From contig NZ_CALMYP010000015.1 in assembly GCF_937873615.1 (NCBI RefSeq), positions 186,001-250,000 on the forward strand: a stretch of 64,000 nucleotides of DNA, written 5' to 3'. The DNA is from an uncultured Paracoccus sp. GTDB taxonomy: Bacteria > Pseudomonadota > Alphaproteobacteria > Rhodobacterales > Rhodobacteraceae. The position numbers were made by a program, and so were the translations under genes. Numbering within the stretch: position 1 is the first letter of the stretch; the number at the start of each line of letters is the position of its first letter. Below the pieces are notes generated by a model. The model was not told where the DNA came from. It saw only the letters and a list, made by a program, of their open reading frames with translations, and did not search any database. Below are positions 25,508 through 33,714 of this stretch, one piece after another.

Positions 25508-26779
25508 TTACAGCCCGCGTGTCAGGTAAAGACTGATCGCGGGGATATAGGTAATCAGCAGCAGCGCCAGCACCACCGTCGCCAGCGGCATCAGCAGGGA
25601 CCGGAACATGCGCTGCACCGGGATCTGCGCCACCGATGCGGCGGCGAACAGGTTCACGCCAAGCGGCGGGGTGATCATCCCCATGGCCAGGTTCACGATC
25701 ATCACCACGCCGAAATGCACCGGGTCGATGCCGTAACCGATGGCGATGGGGGCCAGCACCGGGCCCAGCACGAGGATCGCGGCCGAGGTCTCGATGAACA
25801 TGCCGACAGCGAACAGCAGCAGATTGATCGCCAGCAGGAATTGCCACTGGCTGGTGAAATTGCCCTCGGCCCAGGTGCCGATGATGCGCGGCAGGCCCGA
25901 CAGGTTGACGAGGAAGGACAGAAGCCCCGCCGTGCCGATGATCAGCATGATCGCGGCGGTCGAGACGGCGGCGGTGCGGAAGATGCCGGGCAGGTCGGCG
26001 GGGCGGATCTCTCGATAGACGAACATGCCGACCAGCAGGGCATAGCCCACGGCGACGGCGGCGGCCTCGGTCGGGGTGAAGACGCCGCCGTAGATCCCGC
26101 CGAGGATGATGACCGGCAGCATCAGCGCCCAGAAGGCGCGATAGGTGCTGGTCAGGATCGACAGGCGCGCATCGCCATCCTGCTTGCCATGGCCGCGCAT
26201 CCGGCACCAGATCTGGACCATGCCGACCAGCAGGGCCGCAATCAGGATGCCCGGCCCGATCCCGGCCATGAACAGCTTGGTGACCGAGGTCTCGGTCGAG
26301 ACGGCATAGATGATCATCGGCACCGAGGGCGGGATGATCACGCCCAGCTCCGCCGAGGAGGCCTGAATGGTCGCGGCCATCGGCGTCGGATAGCCATGCG
26401 CGACCATGGCCGGGATCAGGATCGCCCCGATCGCATAGGTGGTAGCGACCGAGGAGCCCGAGATCGCGGCGAAGATCATGCAGGTCACGACGCAGGTGCT
26501 GGCCAGCCCGCCCTGCATCCCGCCGATCAGCGATTTGGCGAAATCGACCAGCCGGGCCGAGACGCCGCCGCGCGACATCAGGTTGCCGGCAAGGATGAAG
26601 AAGGGCACCGCCAGCAGCGGAAAGCTGTCGAGGCTGGTGAAGATCTTCTGCGGCACCACCAGAAGCGGCATGGAGGAGAAGAAGCTGATCCCGAACATCG
26701 CCGACAGGCCGATGGCCACTGCGACCGGCACCGACAGGCCAAAGAGGATGATCAGGCAGGCGGCAATGGCGGCGTTCAT
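25508..26779 (-). CDS. TRAP transporter large permease (DctM)
   Basis: A 423-residue membrane protein with about 12 hydrophobic spans and DctM signatures such as AELGVIIPPSVPMIIYA and GMITPPLGVNLF. It forms the transport channel of a TRAP system with the DctQ subunit, whose gene overlaps it by 4 bp (26776-26779). No periplasmic DctP gene is linked. The neighbouring dehydrogenase suggests uptake of a hydroxy or keto acid. Confidence 0.93.
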   Translation of the reverse strand: MNAAIAACLIILFGLSVPVAVAIGLSAMFGISFFSSMPLLVVPQKIFTSLDSFPLLAVPFFILAGNLMSRGGVSARLVDFAKSLIGGMQGGLASTCVVTCMIFAAISGSSVATTYAIGAILIPAMVAHGYPTPMAATIQASSAELGVIIPPSVPMIIYAVSTETSVTKLFMAGIGPGILIAALLVGMVQIWCRMRGHGKQDGDARLSILTSTYRAFWALMLPVIILGGIYGGVFTPTEAAAVAVGYALLVGMFVYREIRPADLPGIFRTAAVSTAAIMLIIGTAGLLSFLVNLSGLPRIIGTWAEGNFTSQWQFLLAINLLLFAVGMFIETSAAILVLGPVLAPIAIGYGIDPVHFGVVMIVNLAMGMITPPLGVNLFAAASVAQIPVQRMFRSLLMPLATVVLALLLITYIPAISLYLTRGL

Positions 26780-27273
26780 GCGGCCTCCTCGCGGTCGTCG
26801 GGCCGCTCGGGCGGGTCGAGATGGCCAAGGATCACGCCGGGGATCGCCAGCAGGCAGCCGACCGGGATGGCGGCGTAAAGCCAGCTCATCGAGACGCCGA
26901 GCATGGCGACCTGCTGGTTCTGCACCCGCAAGGTCATCAGCACGCCATACCAGCCGAGCACGACCAGAAACAGCAGCGTCAGCCCGGTCACCAGGGCCAT
27001 GACCGCGCGACGCGCGCCGTCGGGCAGGATGCTGCGGATGAATTCCAGCGAGATCATCGCCCCGGTGCGAAAGCCCACGCCCACGGCGATGAAGACCATC
27101 CAGATCACCGTCGCGCGCGAGGCGACCTCGGACCAGCCCGAGGCGCTGCCGAGCACGAAGCGCGTGAACACCTGATAGATCACCAGCACCGAGGCCACCG
27201 CCAGCAGAAGAGCCGCGATATTATGGGTCAGGGCCATCAGCCACTCGGCCGCCTTTCGCGCCGATCTCAACAT
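26776..27273 (-). CDS. TRAP transporter small permease (DctQ)
   Basis: A 165-residue four-span membrane subunit. The ATG at 27273 is supported by AAGGAGGAACCC; the open frame upstream to 27369 lacks such a site. Hydrophobic spans include NIAALLLAVASVLVIYQVF and the conserved region WSEVASRATVIWMVFIAVGVG. It leads the dctQ-dctM-dehydrogenase operon. The 196-bp gap to the divergent aldehyde dehydrogenase (27274-27469) shows no clear palindrome or promoter by eye. Confidence 0.9.
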   Translation of the reverse strand: MLRSARKAAEWLMALTHNIAALLLAVASVLVIYQVFTRFVLGSASGWSEVASRATVIWMVFIAVGVGFRTGAMISLEFIRSILPDGARRAVMALVTGLTLLFLVVLGWYGVLMTLRVQNQQVAMLGVSMSWLYAAIPVGCLLAIPGVILGHLDPPERPDDREEAA

Positions 27274-27469
27274 GGGTTCCTCCTTGGCCGGGCGGGTCGC
27301 GCGTTCGGTCGCGCTGTCATGCAGCCCCGGCTTGCTGGCCTTCATCTCAAGTTCAACGGAATTTGTCACCCTCTGAAACGGCAGGCCCCGGCGCGGGTAT
27401 GGGCATCGCGTCTCGCTTCGGCTATCCCGCTTCGGGCAAGACCTGCTGCCATCGAAGGGGGAAAATCAC

Positions 27470-28930
27470 ATGAACATCCAACAATCGCTCTGGTTCGATC
27501 CGACCATGATCTTCATCGGCGGCGAGTGGCAGGCGCCCGGCAATCCGGCGACGATCCCGGTCGAAAACCCCTCGACCGGCGCGGTGATCGGTGCCATCGG
27601 TCAGGGGACGGCGGCGGATGTCGACAAGGCCGTTGCTGCCGCGGAACTGGCGCTGGCGGGCGAATGGGGCCGGACCCCGGCGCTGGAACGCGGCCGGATC
27701 CTGACCCGGATGGCAAGGCTGGTGATGGAGCGGGCCGAGGAACTCGCGTTCCTCGAATCCACCGATGTCGGCAAGCCGATGAAACAGGCCCGCAACGATT
27801 CCATCGCGCTGGCGCGTTATCTCGAATTCTACGGCGGTGCCGCCGACAAGCTGCATGGCACGACCATCCCTTATCAGGAAGGTTTCACCGTCTATACCCT
27901 GCGCGAACCGCATGGTGTCACTGCCCATATCATCCCCTGGAACTACCCGATGCAGATCCTCGGGCGTTCGGTCGGGGCGGCGCTGGCGATGGGCAATGCC
28001 TGCGTGTTGAAACCGGCCGAGGATGCCTCGCTGTCCTCGCTTGCCTTCGCGGCGCTTGCCGCCGAAGCCGGGCTGCCGGCGGGCGCGCTGAACGTGGTCA
28101 CCGGCTACGGGGCCGAGGTCGGGGCGGCTTTGTCGGCGCATCCGGGGGTGGATCATGTCTCCTTCACCGGATCGGTCATGACCGGGCGGCATATCCAAGA
28201 GGCGGCGGCCAGGAATGTCGTGCCGGTGACGCTGGAACTGGGCGGAAAATCCCCGCATATCGTCTTCGACGATGTCGATCTGGAAGCGGCGCTGCCGACG
28301 CTTGTCGGGGCCTGCGTGCAGGGGGCCGGGCAGACCTGTTCGGCGGCATCGCGGGTGCTGGTGCAGCGCGGCATCTATGACGAGGTCCGCCGGCGCATGG
28401 CCGAGGTCTATGCCGGGCTGGAAGTCGGCCCCGCGCCCGATAACCGCGATCTCGGTCCGCTGGTTTCGGCCAAGCAGAAGAAGATCGTCTCGGATTATAT
28501 CGCGCTCGGCAAACGCGACCTGACCGTGGCGGCGGAAGGCACGATCCTTCCCGATGCGCCAAAGGCCGGGCATTACGTCGCGCCCATCCTTTTCGCCGAG
28601 GTGCCCCCCGATCACCGGCTTGCGCAGGAAGAGGTCTTCGGCCCGGTGCAGGTCCTGATCCCCTTCGAGGACGAGGCCGAGGCGCTGCGGATCGCCAATG
28701 GCACCGAATACGGGCTGGTTGCGGGTCTGTGGACCCGCGACGGCGCGCGGCAGATGCGCATGGCGCGCAAGCTGAATGTGGGTCAGGTCTTCATCAACAA
28801 TTACGGCGCCGGCGGCGGGATCGAACTGCCCTTCGGCGGGGTCGGCAAATCCGGCCATGGCCGCGAAAAGGGGTTCGAGGCGCTTTACGGCTTCTCGCGC
28901 CTGAAAACCGTCACCGCCCAGCACGGATAG
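27470..28930 (+). CDS. NAD(P)-dependent aldehyde dehydrogenase
   Basis: A 486-residue aldehyde dehydrogenase that oxidises an aldehyde to an acid. Visible are the oxyanion/cofactor segment IIPWNYPMQIL, the general base in LELGGKSP and the nucleophilic cysteine in GQTCSAASR, followed by EEVFGPVQVL and the end motif LPFGGVGKSGHGREKG. The closest general types are betaine, gamma-aminobutyraldehyde and vanillin-like dehydrogenases; substrate is undetermined. It diverges from dctQ, and an FMN reductase follows 89 bp downstream. Confidence 0.9.
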   Translation: MNIQQSLWFDPTMIFIGGEWQAPGNPATIPVENPSTGAVIGAIGQGTAADVDKAVAAAELALAGEWGRTPALERGRILTRMARLVMERAEELAFLESTDVGKPMKQARNDSIALARYLEFYGGAADKLHGTTIPYQEGFTVYTLREPHGVTAHIIPWNYPMQILGRSVGAALAMGNACVLKPAEDASLSSLAFAALAAEAGLPAGALNVVTGYGAEVGAALSAHPGVDHVSFTGSVMTGRHIQEAAARNVVPVTLELGGKSPHIVFDDVDLEAALPTLVGACVQGAGQTCSAASRVLVQRGIYDEVRRRMAEVYAGLEVGPAPDNRDLGPLVSAKQKKIVSDYIALGKRDLTVAAEGTILPDAPKAGHYVAPILFAEVPPDHRLAQEEVFGPVQVLIPFEDEAEALRIANGTEYGLVAGLWTRDGARQMRMARKLNVGQVFINNYGAGGGIELPFGGVGKSGHGREKGFEALYGFSRLKTVTAQHG

Positions 28931-29019
28931 CTGCGACGCCGATTGATGTGCTGCCGCTTGCAGCGGATCGCAAGGCGGTTAGGTTGATCCACAGGAAACC
29001 ATTCACGCAAGGAGCACCA

Positions 29020-29556
29020 ATGCCCCGGATTCTCGGACTGTCTGGCAGCCTGCGCAAGGCGTCGTTCAATGCGGGGCTTCTGCGCGCCGCCCGCGATCTG
29101 GCACCCGAAGGGGCCGTGATCGAGATCGGCGATATCCATCAGGTGCCGCTTTACAATGCCGACGAGGAAGCCGCCCATGGCCTGCCCGCCCCGGTCCAGA
29201 AGCTGCAATCGCAGCTGGATGCGGCGGATGGCCTGCTGCTGGTGACGCCGGAATACAACAATGGCGTGCCGGGCGTGTTCAAGAACGCCATCGACTGGAT
29301 GTCGCGCGGGTCGGGGCTCAAGATGTTCGCGGGCAAGCCGGTCATGCTGATCGGCGCCTCGCCGGGCGGCTTCGGCACCATCCTGTCACAGAACGGCTGG
29401 CTGCCGATCCTGCGCACGCTCAAGACCGAGCTGTGGGAGGGCCGGATGCTGGTTTCGCGCGCCGGGCAATTGTTCGACGATCAGGGCAATCTGACCGACG
29501 ACAAGAACCGCGAGGCCCTGCGCGATCTGGTCGCCGGATTTGCCGGCAGTCTTTAG
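29020..29556 (+). CDS. NADPH-dependent FMN reductase / quinone reductase-like flavoprotein
   Basis: A 178-residue flavodoxin-like reductase. The FMN phosphate loop is GLSGSLRKASFN near the N-terminus. TPEYNNGVPGVFKNAIDW is the family signature that contacts the flavin ring. The ATG at 29020 follows AAGGAGC. Such proteins reduce quinones, azo dyes or chromate with NADPH. It is convergent with the SDR remnant and the glyoxalase-esterase fusion, genes that also suit quinone detoxification. Confidence 0.88.
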   Translation: MPRILGLSGSLRKASFNAGLLRAARDLAPEGAVIEIGDIHQVPLYNADEEAAHGLPAPVQKLQSQLDAADGLLLVTPEYNNGVPGVFKNAIDWMSRGSGLKMFAGKPVMLIGASPGGFGTILSQNGWLPILRTLKTELWEGRMLVSRAGQLFDDQGNLTDDKNREALRDLVAGFAGSL

Positions 29557-29657
29557 GCGACGCGCTGCCAGCGGCTGACCTGCGGGCGGCCGTCCAGCAG
29601 CGCCACCCCGCGTCCGAAGCCGGACCCGGCGCCGGTGATGAGGACGGTCTTGCTCAT
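29553..29657 (-). pseudogene. Internally deleted short-chain dehydrogenase remnant (34 codons)
   Basis: The minus strand from ATG 29657 to TAA 29553 encodes MSKTVLITGAGSGFGRG, a perfect SDR cofactor-binding start. It then jumps straight to LLDGRPQVSRWQRVA and stops. Everything from the second strand through the YxxxK site, some 200 residues, is missing. The frame is intact across the join, as after an in-frame deletion. The start overlaps the stop of the fusion gene by 4 bp (ATGA), so a full SDR probably once closed this operon. A functional micro-peptide is unlikely. Confidence 0.75.
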
Positions 29658-31183
29658 GCCATCTCCTCCGCCATCCATTCGGTTGCCGCGTCCAGATCGG
29701 CCTGTGCCAACTCGTGCCCGGCCTCGATCAGCCGCGCGTCCAGATCGGCGCCGCCCGCCACCAGCGCCTGTTCCAGCGCCGGGGCCATGCGGTTGAACGG
29801 GTCGCGAAGCCCCGAGAGCATCAGCACCCTTGTGCCGGCAAGATCGGCGGCCGGTGGGTTTTCCAGCGCCTGCACCGGGCGCAGCAGGATGGCGCGGCGG
29901 ACCACACCGGGGTGAAGCTGCATGATCGCGCCCAGCAGGTTCGCGCCATTGGAATAGCCGAGGAAACCGATCCGGTCCGCATCCAGCCCGTAACCCCTGA
30001 TCGCGCCCGCCATGAAAGCCGCGAAAGCCTCGGCTTCCGCTGCAATATCGGCCTGATCGTAGGTCACCGCGTCGAAGCGGCGGAACCAGCGGTTGATGCC
30101 TTCCTCGGTCGAGCGGCCGCGCAGGCCCAGAAGCGTGGCGCGCGGGTTCAGTTTCGCGGCCAGCGGCATCAGGTCGGTCTCGTTGCCGCCGGTGCCGTGC
30201 AGCAGCACGATCACGCTGCCGTCGGGGTCGTCCGGCGTATGAAAGCGGTGGATGAAGGGCAGGTCGCGCATCGGCATCCTTTCCTCGCCCGGTCGGGCGA
30301 ATTGCGGCAGCATGAGTTTCAGATCGGCGGCACGCGCGGCATCGCCGGGCGGGATCATCAGGGTCTCGCCCAGATGCTCCGGCGGCTCGTCGACGGTGAA
30401 GCCGGGGGCGTCGGTTGCATATTCGAACAGGGTTCCGGCAGGCTCGCGGACATAAAGCGACAGGAAATACTTGCGGTCATGAACGTTGGTGGCGCTGTCC
30501 ACATCCTTCAGCGCCAGTCGCATCCGGCGCACGGCATCGACATCCGGCGCCCGGAAGGCGACGTGATCGAAGATCGAGGTTCCGGGGATGCCCGGAAAAT
30601 AGCCGCGCGCATCGCGGATATCGACCGCATCCCTGTCCGAGACCATGCGGCGGCTGTTGCCCTCGGTCCGGTCGGGGCGATAGCCGAAGCGGGCGGTGAA
30701 TGCCGCCGTCGCCTCGGGGTCGTCGGTCAGGATGGTGACGCCGCGGATGCGGGTGGGGGCCGCCGGGTCGGGCAGTGGCGCGGTCGCGGGCAGGTCGATG
30801 CCGACCAGCTTGACGATGATCCCGTCGGGATCCTTCAGGCGCAGCACGGTTTCGCCGAATTCCCGCGTCGGGCCTTCGACCGGGACATGCGCGGCCATGG
30901 CGCGTTGCAGCCAGTCGCCGATGCTTTCGGGCGGGACGGCAAAGGCGATTTCGCTGACCTGACCCAGCCCGGTGCGGCCGGGTGCGCCGGCCTCCCAGAC
31001 CAGGAAGGTGACGATACTGCCGGGGCTGCCGGCGGCATCGCCATAGAACAGGTGCAACTGCTCGGCATCCTCGTAACCGCCGGTCTGCTTGACCAGCCTG
31101 AGACCCAGGAAGCCGGCATAGAAATCGACATTGTCCTGCACCCGCCGGGTGATGGCGGTGACGTGATGGATGCCGGCGGTCAT
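29654..31183 (-). CDS. Glyoxalase-family ring-cleavage dioxygenase fused to an alpha/beta-hydrolase (MhqO-MhqD-like fusion)
   Basis: A 509-residue two-part protein. Residues 1-290 hold two vicinal-oxygen-chelate repeats of the MhqO/PcpA-like type, with likely metal ligands H7, H207 and E254. Residues 300-509 are a carboxylesterase/phospholipase domain with LLHGTGGNE and a complete triad: S411 in GYSNG, D461 and H490. In Bacillus, MhqO and MhqD are separate proteins that handle hydroquinone and quinone stress. Here they are joined in one frame with no break. The start overlaps the GST stop by 4 bp. A role in ring opening of hydroquinones followed by ester or lactone hydrolysis is inferred. Confidence 0.87.
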   Translation of the reverse strand: MTAGIHHVTAITRRVQDNVDFYAGFLGLRLVKQTGGYEDAEQLHLFYGDAAGSPGSIVTFLVWEAGAPGRTGLGQVSEIAFAVPPESIGDWLQRAMAAHVPVEGPTREFGETVLRLKDPDGIIVKLVGIDLPATAPLPDPAAPTRIRGVTILTDDPEATAAFTARFGYRPDRTEGNSRRMVSDRDAVDIRDARGYFPGIPGTSIFDHVAFRAPDVDAVRRMRLALKDVDSATNVHDRKYFLSLYVREPAGTLFEYATDAPGFTVDEPPEHLGETLMIPPGDAARAADLKLMLPQFARPGEERMPMRDLPFIHRFHTPDDPDGSVIVLLHGTGGNETDLMPLAAKLNPRATLLGLRGRSTEEGINRWFRRFDAVTYDQADIAAEAEAFAAFMAGAIRGYGLDADRIGFLGYSNGANLLGAIMQLHPGVVRRAILLRPVQALENPPAADLAGTRVLMLSGLRDPFNRMAPALEQALVAGGADLDARLIEAGHELAQADLDAATEWMAEEMA

Positions 31184-31809
31184 TTTCCCGCTTCCCGTGC
31201 CAGCACCCGTTGCACCGCCGGATCGGCGGCCAGCCGGTCATGCAGCGCCTGCACATGCGGATAGGGGGCAAGGCCACCCGGCAGCAGCTTTATCGCCCAA
31301 CGGATCATCGGGAAGGCATAGGCGTCGATGACCGAGCGGGTGCCGCGCCCCGCGCCCAGCACCCAGTCGCGCCCGTCGAGATGGGTGTCGAGGATGCCGA
31401 GCTGTCTGGCCACCAGCTTCTGCCCGGCCTCGACCACCGCCGTCTTCGCGGCCTCGTCCGGGTCGGTCGTATAGCGGAAGGGCATGAAGATCGGCCAGAA
31501 GGCGGCATGCAGATCGCTGGTGAAGAAGGCCGACCAGCGATGCGCCTCGGCCTTCTCGCGCAGGGTCTCGCCGCCGGACAGCCCGGCCTCGGGGTGTTTC
31601 TGCGCCAGGTAATCGAGGATCGCGCCGGCCTGGGTCAGCAGCCAGCCATCCTCCTCGCGCAGCGTCGGCACCGCGCCGGCCGGGTTCACCGCCAGCAATT
31701 CCTTCGATCCGAACTGGACCTTCACCGCCTCATAGGGCGCGCCGATCCATTCCAGCACGATATGCGGGGCCAGAGAGCAGGCGCCAGTGGCGTAATAGAG
31801 CGTGGTCAT
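31180..31809 (-). CDS. Glutathione S-transferase
   Basis: A 209-residue GST. The ATG at 31809 has GAGGTG upstream and gives the beta/theta-type opening MTTLYYATGACSLAPHIVLEW, with the GACS serine/cysteine region near residues 9-12. The thioredoxin-like half contains VNPAGAVPTL (cis-Pro) and LTQAGAILDYLA. An all-helical C-terminal half follows. It is the first gene of the operon with the glyoxalase-esterase fusion and diverges from the MarR gene. It likely conjugates or isomerises electrophilic aromatics. Confidence 0.88.
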   Translation of the reverse strand: MTTLYYATGACSLAPHIVLEWIGAPYEAVKVQFGSKELLAVNPAGAVPTLREEDGWLLTQAGAILDYLAQKHPEAGLSGGETLREKAEAHRWSAFFTSDLHAAFWPIFMPFRYTTDPDEAAKTAVVEAGQKLVARQLGILDTHLDGRDWVLGAGRGTRSVIDAYAFPMIRWAIKLLPGGLAPYPHVQALHDRLAADPAVQRVLAREAGK

Positions 31810-31940
31810 GAAAGCACCTCGAATGATGTTGGGCCGGGAATTTCCTGCCCCAGACGAAAGCGCTTCCCCGGTCAGAGTCAATGTCGCGCCCGCCGAACGC
31901 CGGGTTTCGATTGACCGCACATGGTCCGAAAAGCCGGCAC

Positions 31941-31989
31941 CCAAATATGATTATTGACAATAATGATTATGATGGATAATCATATTTGG
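31941..31989. promoter_or_regulatory. Nested palindromic operator and promoter between GST and MarR genes
   Basis: Two perfect 14-bp arms, CCAAATATGATTAT (31941-31954) and ATAATCATATTTGG (31976-31989), flank an inner perfect palindrome TTATTGACAATAA (31951-31963). A TTGACA -35 box (31954-31959) lies inside, and GATAAT (31975-31980) is a possible -10 with a 15-bp spacer. The right arm runs into the GGAGGGAGAG ribosome site of marR. The layout is typical of an autorepressed MarR gene controlling both directions. The rest of the 194-bp gap is featureless. Confidence 0.65.
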
Positions 31990-32003
31990 AGGGAGAGAAT
32001 CGC

Positions 32004-32489
32004 ATGATCGCATCGAACGAATTGCGCGCGGCGCCGGGTGCCGAGGATCCGGCAGCCACCATCACCGACAGCATGGCGGCAGAGCTTGTGGGCTATAACC
32101 TCAAGCGCAGCTACCTCGTTGTGCGCAATGCCGCGCAGGAGGTGCTGGAACCGATGGGCCTCAAGGTCGTGTCGATGACGGCGCTGTCGCTGATCGTCGA
32201 CAATCCGGGCATCGCGCCGTCGCAGATCGCCGATACGCTGCAGATGGAGCGGCCCAATATCGTCGTCATCATCGACGAGCTGGAAACGCGGCAGCTGATT
32301 TCCCGCGCGCGCTCCAAGCTGGATCGCCGCCGTTTCGCGCTGACCGCGACCGTGCGGGGCCGGCGGTTGCGCGACCAGGCGTCCGCATCGGTCGCCAAAG
32401 CCGAATATGCCGCACTCGGCGCGCTGAGCGATACCGAGATTGCCCAGTTGCTGGATCTGCTGCGCCGCATTCGCGGCGCTAAAGACTAA
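32004..32489 (+). CDS. MarR-family transcriptional regulator
   Basis: A 161-residue winged-helix repressor. The ATG at 32004 lies 6 nt after GGAGGGAGAG. The DNA-binding part includes PGIAPSQIADTLQMERPNIVVIIDELETRQLISR, followed by the wing with RRRFALTATVRG. It sits between the GST/fusion operon and the TRAP/hydroxycinnamate operon, 55 bp before dctP. Two roles fit: a CouR/FerC-like sensor of hydroxycinnamoyl-CoA for the downstream genes, or an MhqR-like quinone sensor for the divergent genes. It could serve both. Confidence 0.9.
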   Translation: MIASNELRAAPGAEDPAATITDSMAAELVGYNLKRSYLVVRNAAQEVLEPMGLKVVSMTALSLIVDNPGIAPSQIADTLQMERPNIVVIIDELETRQLISRARSKLDRRRFALTATVRGRRLRDQASASVAKAEYAALGALSDTEIAQLLDLLRRIRGAKD

Positions 32490-32544
32490 CGGAAACCCCG
32501 CCCGCGAAGAAAACGGATCGCGGCGCGGATCAAGGGAGGAAGAG

Positions 32545-33645
32545 ATGAAGGCATTTACCATTTCACTGGCGCTCGCCGGGGCAATCGCGGCGTCCGCCGC
32601 CGGCGCAGACACCATCCGCGCCACCAGCGGTTTCGGTCCGGCCCATGTGCTGGCCACCGCCATGTATCCGGAAATCGACGCCCGGCTACAGGAATTCACC
32701 AATGGCGCCTGGAACCTGAGCGATACGCCCTCGGGTCTGGTCGCGCCGAACGAGATGAGCACCGCGCTGCGCGATGGCGTCTCGGAGATGGGCGGGCTGC
32801 TGCTGCCCTATTTCCCGGCAGATTACCCGGAATCGGCGCTGCCCTCGGAAGTGTCGTTCCTCGGCAGTTCGAACGCGGTCGTCTCGGCGGCGGTGACCGA
32901 ATATCTTGCCACCTGCGCGGAATGTCAGGCCGAGTTCAACGGCAACGGCCAGGTCTATCTGGCCTCGGATGCGACGCCGGCCTATAACCTGCTGACCATG
33001 AAGCCGGTGCGCAGCACCGCCGACCTGAAGGGCCTGCGCGTTCGCACCGGCGCGCCGCTTTATGCCGCCTTTATCGAGCAGCAGGGCGGTATCCCGGTTC
33101 AGATGCCGTCTTCGGAACTGTTCGAATCGCTCAGCTCGGGCGTCATCGACGGCACCTTCTCGGCCAATCATGAGATCGTCGCGAACCGCCTTGGCGACGT
33201 GGTGAAATATGTCACCGAAATCGAGGAAGGCGTGTTCAACGGCGCCGCCACCGGCACCGCCAGCGCGCTTCTGTGGTCGCGGATGTCGCCCGAGGACCGC
33301 GCCGCACTGGCCCGGGCCACGCAATACGGCATCGGTCAGGCCATGGCGGTCTTCCACCGTGACGCAGAGGCGGCGCGCGAGACTGCGGGGCTGGAATTCA
33401 TTCCCGCCGACGACACGCTGAAAGCGGCGAAGGAAGCCTTCAATGCCGAATATCTGGCCGGCGCCGCCGCCCGCCTGGAAGAGCGTGGCGTGACCGACGC
33501 GCAGGCCAAGATCGACCGTTACACGGCGCTGATCGAGAAATGGGAAGGCCTGATCACCCCGGACATGACGCCCGAGGAAATGGGTCAGGTCCGCTATGAC
33601 GAGATCTTCGGCAAGCTCGACATGGCTAGCTACGGCCAGCAGTAA
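32545..33645 (+). CDS. TRAP transporter substrate-binding protein (DctP)
   Basis: A 366-residue periplasmic protein. The ATG at 32545 follows AAGGGAGGAAGAG, and the N-terminus MKAFTISLALAGAIAASAAGA is a signal peptide cleaved around residue 21. DctP features include LKGLRVRTGAPLYAAFIEQ, where the conserved arginine usually grips the substrate carboxylate, and QMPSSELFESLSSGVIDG. It is the first structural gene of the operon with dctQ, dctM and aromatic acyl-CoA enzymes. The predicted ligand is a phenylpropanoid or other aromatic acid. Confidence 0.92.
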   Translation: MKAFTISLALAGAIAASAAGADTIRATSGFGPAHVLATAMYPEIDARLQEFTNGAWNLSDTPSGLVAPNEMSTALRDGVSEMGGLLLPYFPADYPESALPSEVSFLGSSNAVVSAAVTEYLATCAECQAEFNGNGQVYLASDATPAYNLLTMKPVRSTADLKGLRVRTGAPLYAAFIEQQGGIPVQMPSSELFESLSSGVIDGTFSANHEIVANRLGDVVKYVTEIEEGVFNGAATGTASALLWSRMSPEDRAALARATQYGIGQAMAVFHRDAEAARETAGLEFIPADDTLKAAKEAFNAEYLAGAAARLEERGVTDAQAKIDRYTALIEKWEGLITPDMTPEEMGQVRYDEIFGKLDMASYGQQ

Positions 33646-33662
33646 CGCCCTGACACACTTGT

Positions 33663-33685
33663 CCGCGCCGGGTGATCCGGCGCGG
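33663..33685 (+). terminator. Intercistronic hairpin between dctP and dctQ
   Basis: CCGCGCCGG and CCGGCGCGG form a perfect 9-bp GC stem with loop GTGAT. No T-run follows. Like the hairpin at 16327-16349, it lies between a binding-protein gene and its membrane subunit genes and probably protects or limits read-through of the mRNA. Confidence 0.6.
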
Positions 33686-33714
33686 CACCCCATCCGCCTC
33701 GGGGAGGACGCGGA

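Noticed and set aside
24650-28924. Very long frames (about 500-740 codons) antisense to the dehydrogenase, TRAP and aldehyde dehydrogenase genes
   Set aside because: They are shadow frames with His/Asp/Gln-rich composition and no domain. The opposite-strand genes have clear motifs and ribosome sites.
28949-28961. CCGCT/AGCGG hairpin after the aldehyde dehydrogenase
   Set aside because: The stem is only 5 bp and no U-tract follows; it is likely chance in GC-rich sequence.
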